From Acidobacteriota bacterium (GTDB lineage Bacteria; Acidobacteriota; Terriglobia; Acidiferrales; UBA7541): DNA of 64,000 nt. Positions 41,307 through 49,699 of the stretch are shown piece by piece (within the stretch, counting starts at the first letter, position 1; the number at the start of each line of letters is the position of its first letter). A model generated the notes under the pieces. It had not been told where the DNA came from and ran no database searches. It saw nothing but the letters and a program-made list of their open reading frames with translations. The DNA is taken from NCBI GenBank assembly GCA_013289955.1, contig JABCYZ010000026.1, positions 31,323-95,322 of the forward strand. Reading direction: 5' to 3'. Position numbers and translations under genes: made by a program.

Positions 41307-41918
41307 TCATCTAACTGCGGCGGGCACGCGGAACAGCCAGCTCAGCAGAAGATGTGTAGGCCAGTAAACCATTCCGACGATGACAAGGAAGGCAGCCATC
41401 AGGTGCACGGGGGCAGGTCCCCAGGCGCGGAGGAAGACCGGGTCGCGGTAGGCGTAGTTCATGTTTAGCTCCGCCGGCAAGAAGCGGGAAACGATCAGGA
41501 GACCGGCGACGATGGCGGCTTCCAGTCCCAAGGCGCGCCTGTCATAGCCGACTCTGCGCAGAGTCCAGAGAAGGACGAGAGGCAGCCCGACGTGAAAGGA
41601 GGAGAGCAGGCGGACCCAGAGCGGATACCGGGCGGCCCACATGTAATCTGTTCCGCCGATGAGAAAGCTTCCTGTCGTAAGCCGCCAGCCAACGTCCAGA
41701 ATCCAAAATAGACCGGCGGCCAGAGAGTTGACGGCTTGGCTGGAAAGGAGCAATGGATTCGCCGACCAAATCCCGATAAAACTCAGGATCACGGCGACGT
41801 CGCACAGGTGCAGCAGATTTGCCCAGCCCCACACGCGGAAATATGTGGGAAGCCAGACGAGCATCCAGCACAAACTAGCCCACCGGAGTACCGGAAAAGT
41901 GTTCGAGCCCAGCGACAT
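41307..41918 (-). CDS. Polytopic membrane protein of unknown function
   Basis: A 203-residue inner-membrane protein with six to seven hydrophobic helices rich in Trp and aromatic residues (WMLVWLPTYFRVWGWANLLHLCDVAVIL). A RDPVFLRAWGPAPVHLM loop sits between the last two helices. No transporter or enzyme motif is evident. It lies between two unrelated genes and is divergent from nothing close. An ATG start is clear. Its type resembles membrane proteins annotated only as hypothetical. Confidence 0.68.
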   Translation of the reverse strand: MSLGSNTFPVLRWASLCWMLVWLPTYFRVWGWANLLHLCDVAVILSFIGIWSANPLLLSSQAVNSLAAGLFWILDVGWRLTTGSFLIGGTDYMWAARYPLWVRLLSSFHVGLPLVLLWTLRRVGYDRRALGLEAAIVAGLLIVSRFLPAELNMNYAYRDPVFLRAWGPAPVHLMAAFLVIVGMVYWPTHLLLSWLFRVPAAVR

Positions 41919-42025
41919 GGATTTTTGCCTTTTTGCTGCGGAAAGACGGCTAAGGCTATCACAACCGATGGCCTAGATTGGCGCGCGGCAATGCTGTCGC
42001 CCCCGAAGCGCGTAGTGTCCAGTGC

Positions 42026-42460
42026 CTAGCGGTAACCCAACTCGGGGCCGAGCGGCGTGGAACTTGGCATGAAGGTGCCGCTGCCACGGGCAGCTTCTTT
42101 GCCGCGATTGTCCAAGAGGACCCCTTCGGCGATGTACAGCCGCTTCGAACGGCTGACGACCTGGCCTCGTGCCAGAAGATGGCCTTCAGAAACTGGCCGA
42201 AGAAAATAAAGCTGGAACGAGGAGGTTACGACAAAGAAGTCCGTGACGAGAGACTGCACGGCGAAAAAGGTGGCGTCGTCGAGCGCTTTGAAATAAACCG
42301 CGCCGTGAATCGCGCGGGCGGCATGATGGAAGTCCGCGCGCACGGGCATTTCAATTTCCGCGCGTCCCGCTTCTTCTATGCGAAGCCGCGGCTGGAACCA
42401 TTTGTTTATCGGCGCGCTGTCATACATCGCAACCAGTGTTTCAAAGTGTGTGCGTTCCAT
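42026..42460 (-). CDS. Hotdog-fold thioesterase, PaaI/DUF4442-like
   Basis: A 144-residue hotdog protein. The core helix and turn HHAARAIHGAVYFKALDDATFFAV is the PaaI-type acyl-CoA thioesterase segment, with the acidic residue of the LDDA turn in the active-site position. FQLYFLRPVSEGHLLARGQVVSRSKRLYIAEGVL is the second half-beta layer. Such enzymes hydrolyse aryl- or acyl-CoA. It is 46 bp upstream of the dgt gene's stop in minus order, so these two may be one transcript. Confidence 0.82.
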   Translation of the reverse strand: MERTHFETLVAMYDSAPINKWFQPRLRIEEAGRAEIEMPVRADFHHAARAIHGAVYFKALDDATFFAVQSLVTDFFVVTSSFQLYFLRPVSEGHLLARGQVVSRSKRLYIAEGVLLDNRGKEAARGSGTFMPSSTPLGPELGYR

Positions 42461-42505
42461 GGCGTGTGGTCGGTTCGTCTCCGGGATTCAAAAAGATTCG
42501 GAATT

Positions 42506-43621
42506 CTAGCCCAGGATCGAGGCCGTCGGGCCGAAATGCTCCTGGTGCTTCCTGAGCAAGAATTGATCCGTCATTCCGGCGATGTAATCGCAAACGACGA
42601 CGTGGCGCGCCTCTGTGGCCGCAGATTCCTCATGACTGGGCGGCATCGAGCCGGGCGAATCGAGGTAGTACAGGAAGAGCTCTTCGAGGCAACGGACGGA
42701 GCGGTCGCGGTCTTCGGTGATGGCCGGATGATTATAAATGTGCTTGAACAGATAACGTTTTAGTTCGGCGTTGCCCTCGGCGAGAGGTTTGCTGAAACCT
42801 GCGAACCTGCTCGGCGCCCGCCGGATTTCGGCAACGGTTTTGGTCCCGGAAGCGAGCACGCGATGCTGCGTGGCATCGATGAGATCGGTGGCGAGACGGT
42901 CCAGCACGAGCCGGAGCGCTGCGTTGAATTTCAGCTTCTCCCTCCCAGCGGGGTAGGCAGCGTCTATTTGCGCGTAAGCCTCGGCGAAGAGGGGAGCTTC
43001 TTTTCCCAAGACATCGAGATCGAGCAGCCCTGCTTCGCGCGCGTCATCGAGGTCCGCGGTGTTGTAGGCGATTTCGTCTACCCAATCGATGAGCTGCCCT
43101 TCGAGCGGCGTGCGAAGGTCGAGAAGATACTCGGCAAGGTACGGGAATTCGGCGGTGGTGTAGTCGCGTGAGTGCTTGATGATGCCTTCGCGGACCTCGA
43201 AGGTGAGATTCAAGCCAGGAAAATCGAGATAAGGGCTTTCGAATTGTTCCACGATGCGGAGCGCCTGGAGATTGTGATTGAAGCGCGAGCCCCTGGCGCG
43301 CATGAGCTCGTCCAGTTTTTTTTCGCCGGCGTGGCCGAAGGGCGGATGGCCTATGTCGTGAACAAGAGCGAGAGTCTCGGCCAGCTCGGTGTTAAGGCCG
43401 AGAGCCGCGGCAACGGTGCGGGCAATTTGCGAAACTTCCAGAGTATGCGTGAGCCGATTACGAAAGTGATCGGAATAGCGGATGGTAAAAACCTGAGTCT
43501 TGGCTTCGAGGCGCCGAAAAGCTCGCGAGTGAATGATGCGGTCGCGGTCGCGCGCGTATTCGCTGCGGTAGGGATGCGGGGGTTCAGGAAAGCGGCGTCC
43601 GCGTGAGAGTTCCACACGCAT
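42506..43621 (-). CDS. dgt: Deoxyguanosinetriphosphate triphosphohydrolase-like HD enzyme
   Basis: A 371-residue HD-superfamily enzyme. The metal site starts with RNRLTHTLEVSQIARTVA (first His) and the HD pair in LVHDIGHPPFGHAGEKKL. It hydrolyses dGTP or other dNTPs to nucleoside and triphosphate and so helps set dNTP pools. Length fits the shorter Dgt-like type with tetramer or hexamer allostery. LSRGRRFPEPPHPYRSEYARDRDRIIHSRAFRRLEAKTQV near the start is the family opening. Substrate range is not readable from sequence. Confidence 0.92.
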   Translation of the reverse strand: MRVELSRGRRFPEPPHPYRSEYARDRDRIIHSRAFRRLEAKTQVFTIRYSDHFRNRLTHTLEVSQIARTVAAALGLNTELAETLALVHDIGHPPFGHAGEKKLDELMRARGSRFNHNLQALRIVEQFESPYLDFPGLNLTFEVREGIIKHSRDYTTAEFPYLAEYLLDLRTPLEGQLIDWVDEIAYNTADLDDAREAGLLDLDVLGKEAPLFAEAYAQIDAAYPAGREKLKFNAALRLVLDRLATDLIDATQHRVLASGTKTVAEIRRAPSRFAGFSKPLAEGNAELKRYLFKHIYNHPAITEDRDRSVRCLEELFLYYLDSPGSMPPSHEESAATEARHVVVCDYIAGMTDQFLLRKHQEHFGPTASILG

Positions 43622-43769
43622 CGCCCATGGCGCGCTAGCGGGAAGTGATTCGATGAGCGGCTCCGGCGAAGGACAGAAACATTACCGTCCATTTTCATTC
43701 TTGAGCGTCTTCAAACTTTTTCGAAGGACAAGAAGATCCGCTCGAACTTGCAGCGCAGAGTAGCCATGC

Positions 43770-44492
43770 TCAGGACTTAGGCGCGAGCGTTTCCAGGCCG
43801 CGGTCCGCTTCTTCTGAGACTGCTGTATTCGGGAATTCTTTCTTAAGCTGCGTATAGACATCCACAGCCTCTTTAGGATTGCTCTGTCGCAAAGTCTCGG
43901 CAAGCTCGAGAAGAACGAGAGGTCGCGGCACGAAGACGGAAGGGTGATCCGCCAGGTCGCGGAAAGCTTTGGCGGCCTCGGCCGGTTTTCCGGTGCGCTC
44001 GTAAATCACTCCGATTTGATATTGCGCCATGGCCACGAGTTCCTTGTCCTTGCCGGAGCTGATCTTCTTCAATTGTTCGAGAGCCTGATTGTGGCGCTCC
44101 AGGTCCTCATAACAAAGCGCCGCATAGTAGGCGGCGAGCCTGCCCGGATTCGTGTTCGGATATTTTTCGGCGACCGCGGAAAACTTCTTGACAGCGTCTT
44201 CCGCGCGCGCAAGTTCGGTCGGATAGAACGCCTCGCCAGGATCGTTGGGATCGGGTGCGGCAGCGATGCGCGCAGAATAGGCCCTGGTAGCGAGGTCGAG
44301 CGCCGCGGTGGCCTGCACTGTTTGACGGTCGTTATAAAACCGCCAGCTGAAATAGCCGACGGCGACAACTACGACAGCGAGGACAGCAGCCGCGAGCACC
44401 GTGGTGTGCGAAAAGACGGCTTCGGCGCCGTGCTCGATCGCATCGTGAATCTTGTCCTGCTTCAATTCCTTGCGCGAAATATGTTCCGCCAC
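43770..44492 (-). CDS. YfgM-like membrane-anchored TPR protein
   Basis: A 240-residue protein with a cytosolic N-terminus, one transmembrane helix (about residues 32-50) and a periplasmic TPR region (KKFSAVAEKYPNTNPGRLAAYYAALCYEDLERHNQALEQLKKI and MAQYQIGVIYERTGKPAEAAKAFRDLADHP). This is the YfgM layout; YfgM works near the Sec translocon and periplasmic chaperones in E. coli. The AIEHGAEAVFSHTTV leader before the helix is an acidobacterial-type variant. It lies about 150 bp beyond dgt in the same direction. Confidence 0.78.
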   Translation of the reverse strand: MAEHISRKELKQDKIHDAIEHGAEAVFSHTTVLAAAVLAVVVVAVGYFSWRFYNDRQTVQATAALDLATRAYSARIAAAPDPNDPGEAFYPTELARAEDAVKKFSAVAEKYPNTNPGRLAAYYAALCYEDLERHNQALEQLKKISSGKDKELVAMAQYQIGVIYERTGKPAEAAKAFRDLADHPSVFVPRPLVLLELAETLRQSNPKEAVDVYTQLKKEFPNTAVSEEADRGLETLAPKS

Positions 44493-44655
44493 AAACGCTC
44501 CTCGGCTTGGATTGGAATCCTCAATCCTAGCATAAATAGCGGGTGAGCGGCCTCGTCGCGCGGCGGCCTAGGTTCGCCCGCTTTCTAAATTACCCTTGCA
44601 ACATGGAGGGTAAGAGACGGCAACTCTCTGGCGGCGCGAGTGTTAAATTAGAGGG

Positions 44656-45189
44656 ATGCAAGTTGCGTGTGTCCATTGCGGGGCCGAACACAGACTGAAA
44701 GAGGCCGACTCTACCGTTCATCCAAGGGTACAGTTTAGGTGCTCGAAATGCGGGAAAACCACCGTTGTGGAGATGAAGCGGCGCCCGGACCAGACCGTTG
44801 TGATCAGCCCGCTGCCTTCCTTTGCCCGCGCCGACGCTTCCAGTTCGAATTTGCACTTTCCGCCGGAAGACGATGGATTGAAGCTGCCCGCCGACGGCGT
44901 ATTTGTGCTCGCCATCACCTCCGGGCCTGCGAACGGCGAGGTTTTTAGGCTGGCGAAACCGCGCGTGGTGATCGGGCGGAAGGGCGCGGACATTCCGCTG
45001 AATGATCCAGAAATTTCGCGGCATCACTGCCTGCTGGAAGTGCGCGGCAAATTCATCAACCTGAAGGATCTGGATTCCACGAATGGCACGTTTTACGACG
45101 AAGAGCGCGTACGAGCGGCGATGCTGCAGGACGGCTCGGAATTCCGCATTGGTGAGAGCCGGATTCGCGTCAGCCTCCAGAAAAAATGA
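44656..45189 (+). CDS. Zinc-finger (MJ0042-type) plus FHA-domain protein
   Basis: A 177-residue cytosolic protein. Residues 1-40 are a zinc ribbon with CVHC and CSKC, like MJ0042. A linker of about 50 residues follows. The FHA domain (about 85-175) has VVIGRKG, ISRHHCLLEVRGK and LDSTNGTFYDEERV, so both the phosphothreonine-binding Arg and SxxH are present. FHA domains read phosphothreonine; the Ser/Thr kinase at 37.7 kb is a possible partner in the same cell. The ATG is a clean start. Confidence 0.85.
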   Translation: MQVACVHCGAEHRLKEADSTVHPRVQFRCSKCGKTTVVEMKRRPDQTVVISPLPSFARADASSSNLHFPPEDDGLKLPADGVFVLAITSGPANGEVFRLAKPRVVIGRKGADIPLNDPEISRHHCLLEVRGKFINLKDLDSTNGTFYDEERVRAAMLQDGSEFRIGESRIRVSLQKK

Positions 45190-45287
45190 CCCGCTTTGTG
45201 GTCCAACTTTTCCCTAAATTACAGCCTGAACTCGGTGCAGCGTGAGTGTAAGATACCGACGACAGTTCCGCGTTTCCGACGCCCCCG

Positions 45288-46052
45288 ATGAATCGACTCT
45301 CCGCCTGCCTGATCACACTCAATGAAGAACATGATCTGCCGCGTGCCCTGGCGTCGCTCGAGGGGATCGCGGACGAAGTCATCGTGGTGGACTCCGGAAG
45401 CACGGACAGAACTGCCTCGATTGCTCGGGAGCATGGCGCGGCTTTTTTTGAGCGCGGATGGACGAACTACTCGGAACAGAAAAACTTCGCGGCAGAATGC
45501 GCGCAGAACGAGTGGGTGTTTTCCATGGACGCGGACGAAGAGCTGAGCAGCGCGCTGCAGACATCGCTGCTCCATTGGAAAAAGCACGAACCGCAATCCA
45601 GCGTGTATGAGATGGCGCGCAAAACGTGGTATCTGGGGGCCTGGGTCAAGCACTCGGGCTGGTATCCTGATTTTCAGCGGCGGCTCTACCGGCGAAATAA
45701 AGCGCAGTTTTCCGGAATTATTCACGAGGCGCTGAGATTTGAGGGCCAGCCGGGACGGCTCGCTGGTGACCTGTTGCACTACACGGTGCGCTCGTTAGCC
45801 GAGCATGAGCAAAAGGTCGAACGATATGCGGCGCTCGCGGCGCAGCAGATGTACGCGGCGGGAGAGCGATCCTGGCGCTCCGCAGTGTGGTTTGCGACGC
45901 CGTGGAGCTGGTTTCAGAACTATTTTCTGCGCGGCGGTTTCCTGGATGGATACCGTGGCGCGCTGATCGCCCAGATGGCGGCACGAGCCGTGCGCATCAA
46001 ATACGAAAACCTAGGACAACTTGTGCGAGCGGCCGGTCGGAATCGCGAATGA
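45288..46052 (+). CDS. GT2-family glycosyltransferase, WaaE/KdtX-like
   Basis: A 254-residue GT2 enzyme. LSACLITLNEEHDLPRALASLEGIADEVIVVDSGSTDRTASIAREHGA has the nucleotide-binding fold, and the DxD-type motif is in FSMDADEELSS. Its closest known pattern is the LPS core glucosyltransferase WaaE/KdtX or LgtF. The C-terminal part with YFLRGGFLDGYRGALIAQMAARAVRIKYENL is also typical. The stop overlaps the next glycosyltransferase by 4 bp, so the two act in one pathway, probably LPS core or a surface glycan. Confidence 0.87.
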   Translation: MNRLSACLITLNEEHDLPRALASLEGIADEVIVVDSGSTDRTASIAREHGAAFFERGWTNYSEQKNFAAECAQNEWVFSMDADEELSSALQTSLLHWKKHEPQSSVYEMARKTWYLGAWVKHSGWYPDFQRRLYRRNKAQFSGIIHEALRFEGQPGRLAGDLLHYTVRSLAEHEQKVERYAALAAQQMYAAGERSWRSAVWFATPWSWFQNYFLRGGFLDGYRGALIAQMAARAVRIKYENLGQLVRAAGRNRE

Positions 46053-47140
46053 GGATCTTGTTCGCCGATCTCGAGCGCGAGTGGCGTGGCGGACAGAGCC
46101 AGGCTCTGCTGACGCTGCTGGGCCTGCGCGGGAGTGGCCATGAAGTCCGATTGCTGGCCGCGCAAGATTCCCCGCTGGCGAAACGCGCGGCAAAAGCCGG
46201 AATCGTGGCGCACCAGGTGCCGCGGCTTGGATTGCGCGCCTGGGCAGCGGTCAGACTTCGCGAATTGCTGGCTAACGGACACTTTGAACTTATCCATCTC
46301 AATGAACCGCATGCCATGGCGGCAGCATGGATGGCAGGGGCTCACAAGGAGCTTCCCTTGCTGCTGTCCCGCCGCATTGGATTTCCGCTGAGGAAAAATC
46401 GGGTGTCGCAGGCGATGTACCGCGCTCTGGACCGATTCGTAGCGAACAGCCAGGATGTGGCTGCAAGCCTGGTCGAGTCGGGTATTTCACGAGAAAGGAT
46501 TTCGATCGTCAACGAAGGGGTGGAAGTCCCGCCATTGCCGACACCTGAGCAACGGAACAGCGCACGCAAACATTGGGGGATAAAGGATGCCGAATTTCTG
46601 CTTGGTTGTGTGAGCGTGTTTGTGCCAGAAAAGGGGCAACGTCACGTCATCGAAGCGCTGCCCAGGGTGAGGGCCGCGCATCCCGAAGCTCGCGTGATCC
46701 TTGCCGGCAGCGGCGTGTGTCTCCTGGCGTCAGAGATGCTTGCGAAAGAACTGCAACAATCCGAAGCCGTGTTGTTCCCCGGATTTGTGAATGATGTCGC
46801 CCGGGTTTATGCCGCCCTCGATGCGTTTGTGTTTCCATCGGAGTTTGAAGGGCTCGGAACGGCCCTACAGGTCGGGATGGCTTATGGGCTACCCTGCATT
46901 TCGACTCGACGCGGCGCGCTCGGCGAAGTCGTGGACCACGGGCGCACCGCGCTGGTCGTTGATCCAAACGCCCAGGAATTTGCGGAGGCGATGCTGTTGC
47001 TGATGGACACTCCCGAGCTTCAGACTAGATTGGGCCAGGCCGCGAGAGAAGAGGTCATCGAGAGGTTTTCTGCGGACCGCATGGTGGCGAATACGATCCG
47101 CGTGTATGAGGACGTCTTGAGCCGGAGAGCAAGAGTGTAA
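46049..47140 (+). CDS. GT4-family glycosyltransferase
   Basis: A 363-residue GT-B-fold enzyme from the ATG at 46049. The N-terminal domain opens LFADLEREWRGGQSQALLTLLGLRGSGHEVRLLAA; the C-terminal nucleotide-sugar site has FPSEFEGLGTALQVGMAYGLPCISTRRGALGEVV with the ExxxxGLG acidic motif. It retains the anomer and uses an NDP-sugar donor. The overlap with the upstream GT2 gene and the terminator 106 bp downstream mark a two-gene operon for surface glycan assembly. Sugar specificity is not evident. Confidence 0.87.
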   Translation: MRILFADLEREWRGGQSQALLTLLGLRGSGHEVRLLAAQDSPLAKRAAKAGIVAHQVPRLGLRAWAAVRLRELLANGHFELIHLNEPHAMAAAWMAGAHKELPLLLSRRIGFPLRKNRVSQAMYRALDRFVANSQDVAASLVESGISRERISIVNEGVEVPPLPTPEQRNSARKHWGIKDAEFLLGCVSVFVPEKGQRHVIEALPRVRAAHPEARVILAGSGVCLLASEMLAKELQQSEAVLFPGFVNDVARVYAALDAFVFPSEFEGLGTALQVGMAYGLPCISTRRGALGEVVDHGRTALVVDPNAQEFAEAMLLLMDTPELQTRLGQAAREEVIERFSADRMVANTIRVYEDVLSRRARV

Positions 47141-47245
47141 CCGCCTTTTTCTCAAGGACAGAAAGGAAGCACCAGCCCGGGCGGGGAGGAAATTCTGCGC
47201 GAAGACCCGAGAGCTGATCGCACGCATGAAGCGCTCACAAAAAAG

Positions 47246-47299
47246 GTGAAGCGCCGGGCGGCTCCTTCTCCTTCCGCACGGCGCTTCACGCTTTTTTAA
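47246..47299. terminator. Bidirectional intrinsic terminator
   Basis: An 11-bp perfect stem (GTGAAGCGCCG at 47246-47256, CGGCGCTTCAC at 47279-47289) is followed by GCTTTTTT on the plus strand. An A-run (47239-47244) precedes it, giving a T-run on the minus strand too. It lies between the convergent glycosyltransferase (plus) and PilZ (minus) genes, so it can end both transcripts. Confidence 0.88.
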
Positions 47300-47382
47300 T
47301 TTTTGCGCAAGTTTTCTGACTTCTCTTGTTCCAGACGTTTCCTCCTATCCGCTCGCCGATTTACGTCAAGCTATCTTGGGGA

Positions 47383-47697
47383 TTAAACAACCCATCGCCC
47401 TTTCGGCTCGAGAAACTCCACGCCAACCGCAAAGCCGTCGCCTTGCAGTGGGTGGCAGTAAGCTACCCGGGCCGAGGAGCGAAACTCTCCGGTGCGCGAT
47501 GCAAACGTCAGCCGTTCGCCCTGTTGCCAGCGGCGGGTGCTCACCACCCGCGCGCCGCGCGCACTCACATTTTCCGTAAAAGTCGATTCCGTGCCAGGCA
47601 ACTGGCGATGGCCGTCGAGCAAGACGGGAATCTCCATGGGAATCCGGCGCTCGACGCGATTGAAGGGAAAAGCGTGCCTGTTGGATTTGACTGGCAT
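47383..47697 (-). CDS. PilZ-domain c-di-GMP receptor
   Basis: A 104-residue single-domain PilZ protein. The Arg-rich loop is NRVERRIP and the strand motif is ENVSARGARVV (N/DxSxxG), together the c-di-GMP site. GDGFAVGVEFLEPKGRW is the last strand region. It starts 6 bp after the stop of a diguanylate cyclase gene on the same strand, so it is probably the effector of that enzyme's product. The downstream target (motility, exopolysaccharide or other) is not visible. Confidence 0.88.
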   Translation of the reverse strand: MPVKSNRHAFPFNRVERRIPMEIPVLLDGHRQLPGTESTFTENVSARGARVVSTRRWQQGERLTFASRTGEFRSSARVAYCHPLQGDGFAVGVEFLEPKGRWVV

Positions 47698-47703
47698 TCA
47701 TCC

Positions 47704-49062
47704 TCATAGGCACGCGGCAATCCGCGTGAGATTTTTTACATTGCTGCTGCTGCGATGCTTCATGCCATAGAGCGCGCGGTCGGCAGCCCCCAGAAGCTTT
47801 TCCGGCGTATCGCCGTCTTCCGGACATGCCGCAACCCCCGCGCTCACGGACAACGCAGGCGGCTCGGCTTCGGCAGCGAGGCGCTCGCGAATTCTGGAAA
47901 CGACGCGCGCCGCGATGTCCGTGCCCGCCTCTGGAAGCACCAGTGCAAATTCGTCACCACCATAACGCGCGGCGGTATCGATGGCGCGGGAATGGCTGCG
48001 AAGAATCTTCGAGAGACGAACAATGGCGCGGCTTCCCGTGAGATGGCCGTAGTGATCGTTGATCGTTTTGAGGCCATCCATGTCGAGAAGTACCACGCTG
48101 AAAGGGCGCTGTGTGCGGCGCGAGCGATCGAGTTCCGCTTCCAGCACGCTGATGAGGCGGCGATAGTTGGCAAGGCCGGTAAGCGGGTCGCTGACGGCCA
48201 TCGAGCGAACTTGGTCAAAGAGGCGCGCTTGATCCAGCAGGGCGCCGGAAAGCATGACGACGTAGCTGGCAGTTTTGCTCAACTCGGCGAGGAAGAAAGG
48301 GCCATCAAAGAGGTGCCGGGAAAATGCCGCCGAGAAGTGGCAAACCACGTTGAGCGATGCCACTGCAAAAAGCGAATAGTCGTACAAACTGGCGGCCGCC
48401 TTCTCGTTTTTGTTGTTTCGGAGACGCTGCCCGAAACAGATGGCGGCGAACAAGAACAGCACGCCGGGAAGCAGATCCCACGGACGAGAGACAAAGCTAG
48501 CCGCGTGCGCGAGCGGCGCCGAGGGCGCAGCCAGGAAAGCAGCGCTCGTAAGATACGTAGCGATAGCAACGACCAGCAAAGCACCCGCCGTTTCCTTGCT
48601 GGGTTGTCGCGCCGTCGGTATATAGCGTTCTACCGCAATCGCAGAAAGCAGGAAAACGGCGAGTATCGTGCGGCCCACCATCCAGCCCATCGGAATTCTG
48701 GTCAGAGCAGCCGGACCAGCCTGGAGCACATCGTTCAAGCCGAAATAGCCGACCGTCTCGATGATTCCCGAGAGCACAAATCCGAAGGCCAAAATGAGTG
48801 CGGTACGATCATGAGTGCCGCGGAACCGGACCAGCGCGTTTGCCGCGTAGCAAAAGCTCAGCAAGGTGCCGCCAACCTCAAGATACAGGTATGTCTCGGG
48901 GGAGCCGGAGACAGCAGCTTGGCGCAGGTAGAAGATGGCGCCAAAAAACAACAGGGCAAGGCCAACGGTCGTAGCGATCAGGACGCGAGACCGCTCCTTC
49001 CGAAGAAACCCGACGATTTGGCCCCAACCACCCACGAAACCCCCCAAATACCGAAGAAACAA
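47704..49062 (-). CDS. Membrane diguanylate cyclase (GGDEF)
   Basis: A 452-residue enzyme with seven or so N-terminal transmembrane helices (about 27-250, MASE-like) and a C-terminal GGDEF domain (about 285-445). The active site is intact: RYGGDEFALVLPEAG. Five residues before it lies the inhibitory RxxD (RAID), so product inhibition is expected. It makes c-di-GMP from GTP. The start is a TTG at 49062 or a GTG at 49035 with a better GGGGGG site. It is co-directional and 6 bp from the PilZ gene. A long palindrome lies about 225 bp upstream. Confidence 0.9.
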   Translation of the reverse strand: MFLRYLGGFVGGWGQIVGFLRKERSRVLIATTVGLALLFFGAIFYLRQAAVSGSPETYLYLEVGGTLLSFCYAANALVRFRGTHDRTALILAFGFVLSGIIETVGYFGLNDVLQAGPAALTRIPMGWMVGRTILAVFLLSAIAVERYIPTARQPSKETAGALLVVAIATYLTSAAFLAAPSAPLAHAASFVSRPWDLLPGVLFLFAAICFGQRLRNNKNEKAAASLYDYSLFAVASLNVVCHFSAAFSRHLFDGPFFLAELSKTASYVVMLSGALLDQARLFDQVRSMAVSDPLTGLANYRRLISVLEAELDRSRRTQRPFSVVLLDMDGLKTINDHYGHLTGSRAIVRLSKILRSHSRAIDTAARYGGDEFALVLPEAGTDIAARVVSRIRERLAAEAEPPALSVSAGVAACPEDGDTPEKLLGAADRALYGMKHRSSSNVKNLTRIAACL

Positions 49063-49284
49063 CTACAACCCCGTGAGAATGCAAGTTTGTGCCCTTTCCG
49101 GAAGGGAAATATCAGTCTCTAAGCCGCTGATTTTAAGCAACTTATTGGAGCGCTTTGGGAAGGATGGCTGGGAAGTGTTCCGGCGAGACACTGCTGGGCA
49201 TCGAGAAAAGCGGACTTAAGGAATCTATCATCTTTGTTCCCTTAGAGTTACCGATATTTGGTACAGTATCAGACGGAAAACGGT

Positions 49285-49307
49285 GACTGTCTCAGGGTGA
49301 GACAGTC
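49285..49307. promoter_or_regulatory. 23-bp near-operator palindrome, TGTCTCA-GGG-TGAGACA core
   Basis: Ten-base arms (GACTGTCTCA and TGAGACAGTC) are perfectly inverted around GGG. It lies in the 285-bp gap between the CDGSH gene and the diguanylate cyclase. A further GTCTC copy lies just downstream (49322). It could be an operator, an upstream activator site for a distant promoter, or an RNA hairpin. No regulator gene is adjacent. Confidence 0.55.
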
Positions 49308-49347
49308 TCACGGGGCCAGATGTCTCGCTTAGGTCGGTGTTTTCGGA

Positions 49348-49581
49348 CTACAGTTTGGGTTTGGGGGGAGGAAGCTCGCGGGCTACGACGGGGTCACTAA
49401 AGCCGGAGGTCTTGTGCGAGCCATCACAGAAGGGCTTATTGGCGGAATGTCCGCAGCGGCATAGTCCGATGGCGGTGCGCCCAGCCAGCCCAAAGGCCTG
49501 GCCGGCGGGATCGACAATTTCGAAGTCCCCTTCCACCCGAATCGATCCGTTGCTGTTGATAGTAATCTTGGCAGCTGCCAT
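49348..49581 (-). CDS. CDGSH iron-sulfur domain protein
   Basis: A 77-residue protein with the 2Fe-2S site CRCGHSANKPFCDGSHK: three Cys and one His, as in mitoNEET-type CDGSH proteins. The N-terminal TINSNGSIRVEGDFEIVDPAGQ is the usual bacterial leader strand. Such proteins carry a redox-labile, pH-sensitive cluster. The moeZ-cysM genes lie upstream on the same strand, about 120 bp away, so a shared sulfur or iron-sulfur context is possible. Confidence 0.9.
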   Translation of the reverse strand: MAAAKITINSNGSIRVEGDFEIVDPAGQAFGLAGRTAIGLCRCGHSANKPFCDGSHKTSGFSDPVVARELPPPKPKL

Positions 49582-49699
49582 TCTGGCCTCCGAAATGGTG
49601 AGAGCGCGTTCGGCGGCTTAGCGACCCTTGCCGAACGCGCTCTCTAGACTACGCAGAGTTCGCGGGGAACTCAAGGAAGCGACGCAATACCCTCCCTGC

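Noticed and set aside
47755..47780. Possible CRISPR or tandem repeats anywhere in the window
   Set aside because: No direct repeat with regular spacing was found on reading through; only palindromes and the duplicated permease halves.
49081..49096. Sigma-54-like element upstream of the diguanylate cyclase
   Set aside because: The minus strand reads GGGCAC-N4-TTGC, one base short of the required spacing, and lies only about 20 bp from the start codon.
47755..49122. Plus-strand open frame of 455 codons opposite the diguanylate cyclase
   Set aside because: The cyclase on the other strand has GGDEF and RxxD motifs; the opposite frame has no domain and unlikely composition.
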